64,000 bases of DNA, taken from NCBI RefSeq assembly GCF_018279705.1, contig NZ_CP036498.1, forward strand, positions 2,249,001 through 2,313,000, in the 5' to 3' direction. Made by a program: the position numbers and the translations under genes. Shown here in pieces: positions 46,816 to 55,688 of the stretch (its first letter is position 1; every line of letters begins with the position of its first letter). The DNA is from Tardiphaga alba (GTDB lineage: Bacteria > Pseudomonadota > Alphaproteobacteria > Rhizobiales > Xanthobacteraceae). Below the pieces are notes generated by a model that saw nothing but the letters and a program-made list of their open reading frames with translations, did no database searches and was not told where the DNA came from.

Positions 46816-47175
46816 TCAGGCGAACTGACTGAGGCCGGGCGTGCCCGCGATGATCTGGTCCATCGCATCGGCGCCGACCTTGTCGCGGCCGAACTTGAAC
46901 AGTTCCCGGGCGACGCTCTGGATCTCGCCCATGCCGAGACCCATGCCCATCAGCTTGCTGCCGAGTGCCATCAGGCCGCCGCCCATCAAGCTGAAGCCGC
47001 CGCCTTCATTGGCTGCAATAGCAGCCTCGGCGCCGGGAATATTTGCGATCAGAGCATTGACAGGTTCGGGAGGGGCTTCGCGCTTGAGGAATTCGAGGAT
47101 GCTGCCAACGGCTTTTTCAGCCACGGCTTCATCGATGCCGACCTTTGCGGTCAGCGCTTTGATCAATTCATCCAT
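46816..47175 (-). CDS. DUF2267/YidB-like small protein
   Basis: 119-aa protein beginning MDELIKALTAKVGIDEAVAEKAVGSILEFLKREAPPEPVNALIANIPGAEAAI, then a Gly/Met-rich stretch (LMGGGLMALGSKLMGMGLGMG) and FKFGRDKVGADAMDQIIAGTPGLSQFA. This resembles small proteins annotated as DUF2267 or DUF937/YidB-like, function unknown. The start is put at ATG 47175; an ATG at 47190 would add five residues. It is 54 bp ahead of the DUF4332 gene on the same strand. Confidence 0.65.
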   Translation of the reverse strand: MDELIKALTAKVGIDEAVAEKAVGSILEFLKREAPPEPVNALIANIPGAEAAIAANEGGGFSLMGGGLMALGSKLMGMGLGMGEIQSVARELFKFGRDKVGADAMDQIIAGTPGLSQFA

Positions 47176-47534
47176 GATGCCCCGCCACACCGGTTGAACC
47201 AGTGCCCTTCGTTTGAAAAATCATCTTGTGCCGGTGTGATTCGAATTACAAGCACACGCGGCCATTCGAAGTGCGATTCAACGTGATCGCGCGTCGAGTG
47301 TTGCAGCAATGCAATCGCAAACGTGAAAATCTGGTCAATTGTTCGCGCTCGCGAGAGCGCTCCACTCTGGAAATATTTCAAAGGGGTTTGGCACGCGCTG
47401 TTGTTCCTTGACCATCGGACATCGTGACGCGCATGCGCTGGCCTTCGTTCCGCAACATACGGTAAGATCATGAAGCGCCGCGAATATTCTTCGCAATTTT
47501 TTGATGCGCGATAGGCGATCCCAGAGGCGATCAG
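47176..47534. other. 359-bp gap between DUF2267-like and HerA-like genes
   Basis: Divergent promoter region with lower GC than its surroundings. One inverted pair, CACACCGG (about 47187-47194) and CCGGTGTG (about 47230-47237), lies close to the DUF2267-like start. No gene or RNA was recognised. Confidence 0.4.
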
Positions 47535-49172
47535 ATGGCCAAGACAACTGCAACTGCCACCGCAGCTCCGATATCGGGCGATACGGACAAACAGATTTTC
47601 ATCGGCAAAGGCGAGCAGCCGGCATGGCTGACGCTGGCGCTCGGCAATCGCCATGGTCTCGTCACCGGCGCGACGGGAACAGGCAAGACGGTCTCGCTGC
47701 AGGTGATGGCGGAAGGCTTTGCCCGCGCAGGTGTTCCCGTTTTTGCCTCGGATATCAAAGGCGATTTGTCGGGCATCGCCGAAGTCGGCGAGGGCAAGGA
47801 CTTCATCCTGAAGCGCGCGCAGGAAATGGGGCTCACATTCCAGCCCGATCAGTTCTCGACCGTGTTCTGGGACGTGTTCGGCGAGCAGGGACACCCGGTG
47901 CGTGCCACCGTCTCTGAGATGGGGCCACTGCTGCTGGCGCGGCTGCTCGATCTCAATGACGTGCAGGAGGGCGTGCTCAACGTCGCCTTCCGCGTCGCCG
48001 ATGAAAACGGCCTGACGCTGCTCGACATGAAGGACCTGCGCTCGCTGCTCGACGCCATCGTGCCGAAGGCCGTGAAGAAGGACGAGTTCGATCCGCTCGC
48101 GGAGATCCGTGCCTCGGCATCGAGCTTCGGCAATGTGTCGAAGGCCACCGTGGGTACTATCCAGCGGCAATTGCTCGTGCTGGAGAACCAGGGTGGTGAA
48201 AAATTCTTCGGCGAGCCCGCGCTGGAGTTGAAGGATTTCATCCGCACCGACCGCGACGGGCGCGGCATGGTCAACATCCTCGTCGCCGACAAGCTGATGG
48301 CCAGCCCGCGCCTTTATGCGACCTTCCTGCTGTGGCTGCTGTCCGAACTGTTCGAGGAACTGCCGGAAGTCGGCGATCTGCCGAAGCCGAAACTGGTGTT
48401 CTTCTTTGACGAGGCGCATTTGCTGTTCAACGATGCTCCGAAAGCCCTCATGGACAAGATCGAGCAGGTGGTCCGCCTCATCCGATCGAAGGGCGTCGGC
48501 GTTTATTTTGTCACCCAGAACCCGATCGACGTGCCCGATCGCGTCCTCGCGCAGCTCGGCAACCGCGTGCAGCACGCCTTGCGTGCCTTCACTCCGCGCG
48601 ACCAGAAGGCGGTCGCCGCCGCGGCCGAAACGTTCCGCGCCAATCCCAAGCTCGATACGGCGAAGGCCATCACCGAACTCGGCAAGGGCGAGGCGCTGGT
48701 GTCGTTCCTCGAAGGGAATGGCACGCCGTCCATCGTCGAGCGCGTGATGGTGCGCCCGCCGGTGGCGCGGATCGGGCCGATCACGCCGGATGAGCGCAAG
48801 GCGATCATCAATGCCAGCCCGGTGAAGGGCAAATACGACACCGCAGTGGATTCCGAGTCCGCCTATGAGATTCTGCAGAAGCGCATTGCGGGCACGGCCG
48901 CGACGCCGGCCGATGCCGGTCAGGCAAATGGCGGCGGCGGGGGCTTCCTCGGTACGCTCGGCGGCATCATCGGCAGCATCTTCGGCACCGGCACGCGGCG
49001 CGGCCGGCTGACCACCGGGCAGGTGATCGCACGCAGCGTCACCCGCACGGTCACCAACAAGGTGGTCGGCGGCATCGTCGCCAATGTCGGCAAGCAGATC
49101 GGCGGCTCGCTCGGCAGCACCATCGGCCGCGAGATCGTGCGCGGCACGCTCGGCGGCATCATGAAGCGCTGA
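47535..49172 (+). CDS. HerA-like ATPase, DUF853 (YjgR family)
   Basis: 545-aa P-loop ATPase of the FtsK/HerA superfamily. Walker A is GATGTGKT near residue 45, followed by [12 protein letters not shown]. Walker B is [13 protein letters not shown] near residue 292, and [32 protein letters not shown] is the usual sensor and arginine-finger region. The C-terminal 100 residues are Gly-rich with hydrophobic segments ([34 protein letters not shown]), suggesting membrane or partner binding. E. coli YjgR is the best-known relative, with unknown role. No NurA nuclease gene is next to it. Confidence 0.88.
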   Translation: MAKTTATATAAPISGDTDKQIFIGKGEQPAWLTLALGNRHGLVTGATGTGKTVSLQVMAEGFARAGVPVFASDIKGDLSGIAEVGEGKDFILKRAQEMGLTFQPDQFSTVFWDVFGEQGHPVRATVSEMGPLLLARLLDLNDVQEGVLNVAFRVADENGLTLLDMKDLRSLLDAIVPKAVKKDEFDPLAEIRASASSFGNVSKATVGTIQRQLLVLENQGGEKFFGEPALELKDFIRTDRDGRGMVNILVADKLMASPRLYATFLLWLLSELFEELPEVGDLPKPKLVFFFDEAHLLFNDAPKALMDKIEQVVRLIRSKGVGVYFVTQNPIDVPDRVLAQLGNRVQHALRAFTPRDQKAVAAAAETFRANPKLDTAKAITELGKGEALVSFLEGNGTPSIVERVMVRPPVARIGPITPDERKAIINASPVKGKYDTAVDSESAYEILQKRIAGTAATPADAGQANGGGGGFLGTLGGIIGSIFGTGTRRGRLTTGQVIARSVTRTVTNKVVGGIVANVGKQIGGSLGSTIGREIVRGTLGGIMKR

Positions 49173-49221
49173 TCCCGTCATTGATCATACAGTCTGAACG
49201 TCTGGTTTGAAGGAAGTCGTC

Positions 49222-50628
49222 ATGTCCGCATCCTCGCAACTCAATGCCGTCCTCGCGCATGTCGATGGCGATTTCGATCAGGCGCTGGAGCGGCTGTTCA
49301 CGCTGTTGCGCATCAAGTCGATCTCCGCCGATCCCGCTTTTGCGGATGACTGCAGGAAGGCGGCGGAGCATCTCGCCGGCGAGATCGCAGCGCTCGGCTT
49401 CAAGGCCGAGGTGCGGCCGACCGCGGGCCATCCGGCCATCGTTGCCACGGCGAACGGCAATACGGGCAACCGCCCGCATGTGCTGTTCTACGGCCACTAC
49501 GACGTGCAGCCGGTCGATCCGCTGGAGCTGTGGCATCGCCCGCCCTTCGAGCCGGTGGTGACCAAGCATGCCGATGGCCGCGACATCATCGTCGCGCGCG
49601 GCGCGCAGGATGATAAGGGGCAGCTTTCCACCTTCGTCGAGGCCTGCCGGGCCTGGGTGAAGGTGACGGGATCGCTGCCCATCGATCTCACCATCTGCAT
49701 CGAGGGCGAGGAGGAGGTTGGCTCGAAGAACTTTGTGCCGTTCCTCGAAGCCAACAAGAAAGAGCTTGCAGCGGATTTCGCCGTGGTCTGCGACACCGGC
49801 ATGTGGGATCCATCGACGCCAGCCATCACCACCGCCTTGCGCGGCCTCGTCTATGAAGAGGTGAAGATCACCGCCGCCAATCGCGACCTGCATTCCGGCA
49901 TCTATGGCGGTGGCGCGCGCAATCCGATCCGCGTGCTCACCAATATCCTCGGCAAGCTTCATGACGACACCGGCCGCATCACCATTCCCGGCTTCTATGA
50001 TGGCGTGAAGGACCTGCCGGCGGATATCCTCAAGCAGTGGAAGGGCCTGGGCCTAACGCCGGACAGCTTCCTGAAGCCGATCGGCTTGTCGATCCCGGCC
50101 GGCGAGCAGGACCGCGAGCTGATCGAGCAGATCACCTCGCGCCCGACTTGCGATATCAACGGCATCGTCGGCGGCTATACGGGCGAGGGCTCGAAGACCG
50201 TGATCGCCTCGCATGCCTCGGCCAAGGTTTCGTTCCGCATCGTCGAAGGCCAGGACCCCGGCAAGATCCGCGATGCGTTCCGCAAATTCGTCATCGATCA
50301 GCTGCCCGGCGATTGCACGGCCGAGTTCCTCGACCACTCCAACGCGCCGGCCATCGCGCTCGACTGGAACATGAAGCCGCTCGCGGCGGCGCGCGATGCG
50401 CTGACCGAAGAATGGGGCAAGCAGGCGCTGCTGATCGGCTCCGGTGCGTCGATCCCGATCGTCGCCGACTTCAAGCGCACGCTCGGCCTGGACTCGCTGA
50501 TGATCGGCTTCGGTCTCGACGACGACAACATCCATTCACCGAACGAGAAATATGACCTGCGCAGCTTCCAGAAGGGCATCCGCTCCTGGACACGCATCAT
50601 CGCGGCGCTGTCGGAGGTGAAGACGTAA
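49222..50628 (+). CDS. M20-family metallopeptidase (dipeptidase-like)
   Basis: 468-aa zinc peptidase of the M20 family. Metal ligands are visible: His in FYGHYDVQPVDP, bridging Asp in GAQDDKGQL, Glu pair in CIEGEEEVGS, Asp in VVCDTGMWD, and the C-terminal His in DDDNIHSPNEKYDLRSF. The dimerisation domain starts near LHSGIYGGGARNPI. The pattern is that of the CNDP-like M20 dipeptidases rather than DapE or ArgE. ATG 49222 is preceded by AAGGAAGTC. Likely cytosolic peptide turnover. Confidence 0.87.
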   Translation: MSASSQLNAVLAHVDGDFDQALERLFTLLRIKSISADPAFADDCRKAAEHLAGEIAALGFKAEVRPTAGHPAIVATANGNTGNRPHVLFYGHYDVQPVDPLELWHRPPFEPVVTKHADGRDIIVARGAQDDKGQLSTFVEACRAWVKVTGSLPIDLTICIEGEEEVGSKNFVPFLEANKKELAADFAVVCDTGMWDPSTPAITTALRGLVYEEVKITAANRDLHSGIYGGGARNPIRVLTNILGKLHDDTGRITIPGFYDGVKDLPADILKQWKGLGLTPDSFLKPIGLSIPAGEQDRELIEQITSRPTCDINGIVGGYTGEGSKTVIASHASAKVSFRIVEGQDPGKIRDAFRKFVIDQLPGDCTAEFLDHSNAPAIALDWNMKPLAAARDALTEEWGKQALLIGSGASIPIVADFKRTLGLDSLMIGFGLDDDNIHSPNEKYDLRSFQKGIRSWTRIIAALSEVKT

Positions 50629-50634
50629 GCATCT

Positions 50635-50750
50635 GTAGGGTGGGCAAAGACGCTCTTGTGCCGTGCCTACCACACCCTGTCGTGCATGCGGTGGTGGGCA
50701 CGCTTCCGCCGTCGCGCTTCGCGCTATGGCGGTCGCTTTGCCCACCCTAC
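50635..50750. repeat. Palindromic intergenic repeat after the M20 peptidase gene
   Basis: Arms GTAGGGTGGGCAAAG (50635-50649) and CTTTGCCCACCCTAC (50736-50750), with inner GTGCCGTGCCTACCACACC and GGTGGTGGGCACGC half-sites. It starts seven bases after the peptidase stop and may double as its transcription end. Confidence 0.78.
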
Positions 50751-50818
50751 AATGACGCAGATCAATGGCGGGGCGCGGTTCTCCGTCTTTGCTTCAAGCA
50801 ACAACAGGGAGAACGCCA

Positions 50819-51034
50819 ATGTCCGCCAGCGAGATCGCCAATACTCATTTCACGGCCGCCATGGCCGCAGCGCAGGCGGCGGGGATCGATCAGGACGGCG
50901 TCTGCCGCGCGATGCTGGGGCTGATCGTCTCCAAATATCTGGAAAGCCGCAGCGCCGCCGACGTGCAGTCGGAGCTTCATTTCCTCGCTGATAATTGCGA
51001 TCCGGATACCGATTTCGCGTTCATGCGGCCGTAG
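50819..51034 (+). CDS. Small hypothetical protein
   Basis: 71-aa protein MSASEIANTHFTAAMAAAQAAGIDQDGVCRAMLGLIVSKYLESRSAADVQSELHF, ending DNCDPDTDFAFMRP. It is helical and acidic, with no known domain. The ribosome site CAGGGAG eight bases before ATG 50819 supports it as a real gene. It is flanked by the palindromic repeat and the DUF3800 islet. Function unknown. Confidence 0.65.
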   Translation: MSASEIANTHFTAAMAAAQAAGIDQDGVCRAMLGLIVSKYLESRSAADVQSELHFLADNCDPDTDFAFMRP

Positions 51035-51217
51035 CTAACTGGCGATGTGATCTTCAGAGCGCGTTCAAGTTTGCTGATGGATCATATTCCGTTGAGGGCG
51101 CCACCCTTCACGGGCAAGGTTGGTCTGCGAGACGCCTTGATTTTTAGCTATTAATCGCTATTTTCCTGAGTGGAGGCTTTGTGGCGCGAAAGTGTTGCAT
51201 TGCCTTTTTCGTTTGGC
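51035..51217. other. AT-richer intergenic stretch at the edge of the DUF3800 gene
   Basis: 183 bp whose base composition drops towards the DUF3800 gene (for example TTTTTAGCTATTAATCGCTATTTT near 51140). No gene, direct repeat or attachment site could be identified. Confidence 0.35.
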
Positions 51218-52099
51218 TCAGAGTTTTTCGCTCGCCGTTCTGAGGTCGTCGATATAGGCGACGCTCCACACTTCAAAGTCACTCTTCCCTTGGATGCTAC
51301 GGACGGCGCGATGACGTAGTCGCTTTAATTGGGCGATATATGGCGCCAGTTCTTCGCGCGCTGGCTTTTCCATTGTCGGTAACCGAAATCCCCAAGACAG
51401 GCAGTATGCGACAAGATCCGCGATCTGAATTCCGATGGTTAGATCGCTATGCACGAAGAACGGTTCAGGGATAATAAGTTCTGCGCGATGCCTGCCGATC
51501 GCCGTTTCCTTGAAGTATTTGTGTGCCTGATCAATCAGGATGTGACTTCGGGTTTTATCGAGTTCGTCAAAAACGATGATGCCGTGTTGGGGAAACCCGG
51601 TTAGCGTCGTCTGATCCTCTAGAAAATAGAAGAATCTCTCGAAAAGATATCCGTAGTCTTTGCGAAGGCCGCCACCTGTGGTTTGAGGAGCAGCCGGATG
51701 AACGAGGCTCGCGAAGATCTTGCAATCATAGTTTTCGCAGATAGCAAAGACGTCGGTTACGTAAGAAATCTTCGCAAGCGACAATGCTTTTATGTTTCGT
51801 TCCGAGCCATGCTGCGCTCCGTTGTCCAGCACGGCTTTTGCCAAGGCAGATACCTCATTCGGGAGTATCTCAGGCAAGGTGCGTGCTTTAGCGAACGTCT
51901 TTCGCTTGAGGATTGCTTTTCCCTTTAGCTCCCTCTCTCCGTCGCTGTAACGCCGACCGAAGTTAGTCGTCTCGGCGTCGTGAAGTTCTTTCACGAGATC
52001 CCAAAGGTCTGCATCGAGAATTGCCACTCCGGCGAGGACCTCATAGGGAGATTCCCGGTGGTCTTGCCCACTCTCATCGATGAAGAGAAACCACGCCAT
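51218..52099 (-). CDS. DUF3800 domain protein, probably acquired
   Basis: 293-aa protein of the DUF3800 family: the N-terminal FLFIDESGQDHRESPYEVLAGVAI carries the acidic DESG motif. Downstream VFDELDKTRSHILIDQAHKYF and SDLTIGIQIADLVAYCLSWGFRL are the other conserved acidic blocks. The fold is thought to be RNase H-like, but no activity is established to my knowledge. Codon use and base content are clearly less GC-rich than all neighbours, so recent transfer is likely. No partner gene is next to it. ATG 52099 is preferred; 52105 would add two residues. Confidence 0.8.
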   Translation of the reverse strand: MAWFLFIDESGQDHRESPYEVLAGVAILDADLWDLVKELHDAETTNFGRRYSDGERELKGKAILKRKTFAKARTLPEILPNEVSALAKAVLDNGAQHGSERNIKALSLAKISYVTDVFAICENYDCKIFASLVHPAAPQTTGGGLRKDYGYLFERFFYFLEDQTTLTGFPQHGIIVFDELDKTRSHILIDQAHKYFKETAIGRHRAELIIPEPFFVHSDLTIGIQIADLVAYCLSWGFRLPTMEKPAREELAPYIAQLKRLRHRAVRSIQGKSDFEVWSVAYIDDLRTASEKL

Positions 52100-52159
52100 C
52101 AACACAGGCTAGCGAGTAGGCCAAAATTATCAACTTAAAATTGTGTATATCTCAAAAGA

Positions 52160-52185
52160 AACGCCGCCCGGGATTGGGCGGCGTT
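52160..52185 (-). terminator. Terminator of the class II aldolase gene
   Basis: AACGCCGCCC (52160-52169) and GGGCGGCGTT (52176-52185) form a perfect 10-bp stem around GGGATT. On the minus strand it is followed by TCTTTTGAG, on the plus strand by TTGTC, so it may stop transcription both ways. Confidence 0.75.
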
Positions 52186-52230
52186 TTGTCGTCTGCGTAG
52201 AGGTTTGTGGCCTCTCTATAGCACGTGATT

Positions 52231-53013
52231 TTAGGTCCGGTAAGACGGATCGCGGCGGTCGAGCTTGCGCAGCATCGGCGGCCAGACCAGCTTTTGGGAG
52301 CGCAGCTCGGCCTTGTCGGGGTTGCCGACCAGCGCCGCATTCTTGTCGATGACGATCTGCTCCACCGGATAGGCGGTGGGGCCAAGCATGCGGGTGCGGA
52401 CCTGCATGGTGCAGGCGCGTTCCAGATAATACATGCGCTCGAAGGCCGAGGCGACGGAGCGGCCGACGGTCAGCGTGCCGTGATTGCGCAGCAGCATGAT
52501 GTTCTTGTCGCCGAGATCCTTCTGCAGGCGGGGACGTTCGTCGTGATCGAGGGCGACGCCTTCATAGTCGTGATAGGCGAGTTCCGGGATCACCAGCTGT
52601 GCGGTCTGGTTCAGCGGCTGCAGGCCTTCCATGCAGGAGGCGACGGCGGTGCCATCCGGCGTATGCAGATGCATCACGCAGCCGGCATCCTCGCGCACTT
52701 CATGGATCGCGGAATGGATGGTGAAGCCTGCGGGGTTGATGCTGTAGTCGCTTTCGGAGAGCTGGTTGCCGTCGAGATCGACCTTCACCAGGCTCGATGC
52801 GGTGATCTCTTCGAAGATCAGGCCGTAGGGATTGATCAGGAAGTGATGCTCCGGGCCGGGCACGCGGGCAGAGATGTGGGTGTCGATGAGATCGTCCCAG
52901 CCATAGAGCGCGACCAGACGATAGGCGGCGGCCAGGTCGACGCGCTGCGCCCATTCGGCCTCGGTCATATGCTTCGGCACTTCTTTCAGATGGGCAGCTT
53001 CGGCTGGTGACAT
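52231..53013 (-). CDS. Class II aldolase/adducin family protein
   Basis: 260-aa zinc-dependent aldolase-like protein. The metal-binding histidines lie in CVMHLHTPDGTAV and in LLRNHGTLTVG, and the fold opens with YRLVALYGWDDLIDTHISARVPGPEHHFLINPYG. The relation to fuculose-phosphate aldolase is general; members with this opening are often left without a substrate. It starts with ATG 53013 and is followed by a strong hairpin terminator. Neighbouring genes give no pathway hint. Confidence 0.85.
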   Translation of the reverse strand: MSPAEAAHLKEVPKHMTEAEWAQRVDLAAAYRLVALYGWDDLIDTHISARVPGPEHHFLINPYGLIFEEITASSLVKVDLDGNQLSESDYSINPAGFTIHSAIHEVREDAGCVMHLHTPDGTAVASCMEGLQPLNQTAQLVIPELAYHDYEGVALDHDERPRLQKDLGDKNIMLLRNHGTLTVGRSVASAFERMYYLERACTMQVRTRMLGPTAYPVEQIVIDKNAALVGNPDKAELRSQKLVWPPMLRKLDRRDPSYRT

Positions 53014-53099
53014 AAGTCATCTCCGGTTGGATATATCGGTGGTGGGGGCAGCCTAGTCGTGCGCCGGCAAGGCGGCAAGCCGGTGGCGATGCGCGGCAG

Positions 53100-54653
53100 T
53101 CATGCTTTCGGGCCCGACAGCGACGGTCGTGGCTGACGGGGACCGGATGCGGGCACGGCTTTACCAGACCGGCGCAGTGCTTTGGGCGCGTGCATGCTCT
53201 GCAGTACGTCGCCGATCACGGCAGCGGCCTTGTCGATCTCCTGTTCGTTCCAAGCGGCGAAGCCGAGGAACAGTCCCTTGCCGGTGACCGGGCCTGTGAA
53301 ATGCTGCGAGAGCGCGCGTGCGGTGACGCCGGCATGCGCCAGACGCGCGACGACGTCGCGATCGTCCCAATGCGGCGCGAGATGAGCAAGCAGTTGCATG
53401 CCGCCGGCCGGCCGCTCCACGGTGAGATGATCGCCTGCATGCAGGCGCAGTGCCTGCACCAGATGGTCGCGCCTGCCGTGATAGATTCGCGTCATCCTGC
53501 GGATATGGGCGGCGAAATGCCCGTCATCGATGAAACCGGTGAGCGCATCCTGCACCGGCGCGGGGACGATCTGTCCACTTCGGCGCTGTGCGGTCTCGAA
53601 CACGGCGACGAGATCGGGCGGCACGATAGCATAGCCGCTGCGGATATCGGCGAACATCGATTTCGCGAATGTGCCGACATAGAACACGCGGCCGTTGCGA
53701 TCGAGGCCTTGCAGCGCCGCGACAGGGCGGCCGTCATAGTGGAATTCGCTGTCATAGTCGTCCTCAACCAGCGCGCAGCCGGTGTCGTCGGTGAATGCCA
53801 GCAGCTCCTGACGCCGGGAGACGGGCATCAGGCGACCTGTCGGATGCTGGTGCGACGGCGTCACGAAGATCAGGCGCGGACGATCGCGCCGGCCCTTGAG
53901 CGCGATGCCGCCATCATCCAGCGTGATGCCGCGCGCCGTGGCATCCGTCGCTTCCAGTGCGGCACGCGCGCCGCCATAGCCGGGGCTTTCGACCCAGCCG
54001 ATGTCACCGGCATTGACGAGCATGCGCGCGATCAGTTCGAGCGACGCCTGCGCGGAGGGCATGATGATGATCTGCCGCGCCTCGGCCTTGACTCCGCGAT
54101 GCGCAACGAGATGGCGGAGCAGGGCCTCGCGCAACGGTGCGCGGTTGATAGTCGGCAATCGGGTGAGCGGCCGCCGCGCAGCGCGCCGGAGATAACGTCC
54201 CCACAGATCGTGCGGAAACAACCGGGCATCGGCCAGCACGGTGGCGAGCGGCCGCGGCGGGCCTTCGATCGGGAACGGCCAGTCGGTCTTGCGTGTGCGA
54301 TCGGCCCAGCGCGACAGGCGCAGCGGACGGATGCGGGTTTGCCGGACGGATTGCCCGGTGGCGAGGGTCGTGGCCGGCACCTCCGCTACGGTGGGACGGC
54401 GTCCGCGCGCAATGTTGAGATAACCCTCCATCGCGAGCTGATCGATCACGAGCGAGATCGTGTTGCGCGACACCCGAAGCCGGAGCGCGAGATCGCGGCT
54501 GGACGGCAGGCGCAGCCCGCGCGGCAATGCGCCGTTCAGGATCCGTGCGCGCAGCTCATCATAGAGTTGCCGCGTCAATGTCGTGCCGGCGGCCGGCTTG
54601 AGATCGAGCGACGCCAGGCCAACGGGAATGTCGTCCATAACTGGCCCTGTCAT
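53100..54653 (-). CDS. MocR-type regulator (GntR helix-turn-helix plus aminotransferase fold)
   Basis: 517-aa regulator. The N-terminal GntR winged helix is LTRQLYDELRARILNGALPRGLRLPSSRDLALRLRVSRNTISLVIDQLAMEGYL. A linker rich in Arg follows. The C-terminal domain has the fold-type I aminotransferase shape, with the PLP lysine in FYVGTFAKSMFADIRSGY and Asp in VEDDYDSEFHYDG. It would bind PLP or an amine-PLP adduct as signal. ATG 54653 or 54638 can start it. It is divergent from an EamA exporter, the usual target arrangement for MocR proteins. A 7-bp inverted repeat lies between the two. Confidence 0.88.
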   Translation of the reverse strand: MTGPVMDDIPVGLASLDLKPAAGTTLTRQLYDELRARILNGALPRGLRLPSSRDLALRLRVSRNTISLVIDQLAMEGYLNIARGRRPTVAEVPATTLATGQSVRQTRIRPLRLSRWADRTRKTDWPFPIEGPPRPLATVLADARLFPHDLWGRYLRRAARRPLTRLPTINRAPLREALLRHLVAHRGVKAEARQIIIMPSAQASLELIARMLVNAGDIGWVESPGYGGARAALEATDATARGITLDDGGIALKGRRDRPRLIFVTPSHQHPTGRLMPVSRRQELLAFTDDTGCALVEDDYDSEFHYDGRPVAALQGLDRNGRVFYVGTFAKSMFADIRSGYAIVPPDLVAVFETAQRRSGQIVPAPVQDALTGFIDDGHFAAHIRRMTRIYHGRRDHLVQALRLHAGDHLTVERPAGGMQLLAHLAPHWDDRDVVARLAHAGVTARALSQHFTGPVTGKGLFLGFAAWNEQEIDKAAAVIGDVLQSMHAPKALRRSGKAVPASGPRQPRPSLSGPKA

Positions 54654-54705
54654 TTTTAACGAAATGGATCTTTGTTTGGAGCCAGTAGAGCCTAGGGTCG
54701 CCGGC

Positions 54706-54724
54706 CTGTCGAGAGGTTCGACAG
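54706..54724. promoter_or_regulatory. Inverted repeat between the MocR and EamA genes
   Basis: CTGTCGA (54706-54712), spacer GAGGT, TCGACAG (54718-54724) is a perfect dyad 19 bases ahead of the exporter's ATG. Its place in a divergent regulator-target gap makes it a candidate operator. MocR proteins often bind direct rather than inverted repeats, so this is tentative. Confidence 0.4.
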
Positions 54725-54743
54725 CGACGAATGGTTGACGCGC

Positions 54744-55688
54744 ATGACTGATCACCTGCTGACGCGCCGCACGGCACTTGTGTTGTTCTCCGTGGTCGTT
54801 GTGACGTGGGGGCTGAACTGGACCGTCACGAAATTCCTGGTCCTGAGCGTATCGCCGCTGTGGTCGAGCGCGATCCGGTCGGCGCTGGCGACAGTGACGC
54901 TGCTGGTCGTGCTGCTGGCGCGCCGGCAACTGATCGTGCCCGCGCGGGGCGACTGGCCCGTGGTCCTATCCGTGGCTACGCTACATATGGGCGCGTTCTC
55001 TGCGCTCATCGCATTCGGCCTGCAACTGGTCCCGGTCGGACGGTCCATCGTGCTCGGCTATACGACGCCGCTCTGGGTCGCGCCCGCGGCGTGGCTGTTG
55101 CTGCGTGAACCGATCACACCGGCGCGGCTGGGCGGCATCGCGCTCGGCCTTGCCGGGCTGATGGTTATGTTCAATCCGCTCGCATTCGACTGGGCCTCAC
55201 GCGACGCGCTGGTCGGCAATGGATTGCTGCTGTTGGCGGCGCTGTGCTGGGCCGCGAACATCGTCTATCTGCGCCGACACCGCTGGATCGCAACGCCGTT
55301 TCAACTCGTGTTCTGGCAGGCGTTGCTGGCGAGCTTGATCCTCACGACACTGGCCTTCCTCTGCGAGGGACCACCGCCGGCCATCGTCTGGACGCGCGAG
55401 CTCGTGGCGGCATTTCTGTTCGCTGGCATCTGCGGCACGGCGCTGGCGCATTGGGCGATGGCGCTGATCAATCGCAGCCTGCCGGCCACGACGACATCGC
55501 TGGGACTGCTGGCAACGCCGGTGATGGGCGTCATTCTGTCGGCGCTGCTGCTCGGCGAGACCGTCAGTCTCGCGCTGGTCGTCGCGATGGCGCTGATCCT
55601 CGGCGGCATCGCGGTGGGCACGTTCACGGGCGGGACGCCTGCGCAGCTCAGCCGAGCCGTTCGCCGACCAGTTGTCCGATCGCCTTGA
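54744..55688 (+). CDS. EamA-family (DMT) exporter
   Basis: 314-aa membrane protein with ten predicted segments in two similar EamA halves. The first opens VVTWGLNWTVTKFLVLSVSPLWSSAIR and contains YTTPLWVAPAAWLLLREPITPARLGGIALGLAGLM. The second contains LLATPVMGVILSALLLGETVSLALVVAMALILGGIAV. It probably exports an amino acid or similar small molecule. ATG 54744 is preferred over a TTG at 54735. Its last 41 bases overlap the end of the convergent beta-lactamase gene. Confidence 0.88.
   Translation: MTDHLLTRRTALVLFSVVVVTWGLNWTVTKFLVLSVSPLWSSAIRSALATVTLLVVLLARRQLIVPARGDWPVVLSVATLHMGAFSALIAFGLQLVPVGRSIVLGYTTPLWVAPAAWLLLREPITPARLGGIALGLAGLMVMFNPLAFDWASRDALVGNGLLLLAALCWAANIVYLRRHRWIATPFQLVFWQALLASLILTTLAFLCEGPPPAIVWTRELVAAFLFAGICGTALAHWAMALINRSLPATTTSLGLLATPVMGVILSALLLGETVSLALVVAMALILGGIAVGTFTGGTPAQLSRAVRRPVVRSP

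Noticed and set aside
47163..49181. 672-codon open frame on the minus strand
   Set aside because: It is the reverse shadow of the HerA-like ATPase gene; the composition is His/Arg/Asp-rich with no domain, while the plus-strand protein has all ATPase motifs.
53190..54659. 489-codon open frame on the plus strand
   Set aside because: Antisense shadow of the MocR gene; typical high-GC artefact without motifs.
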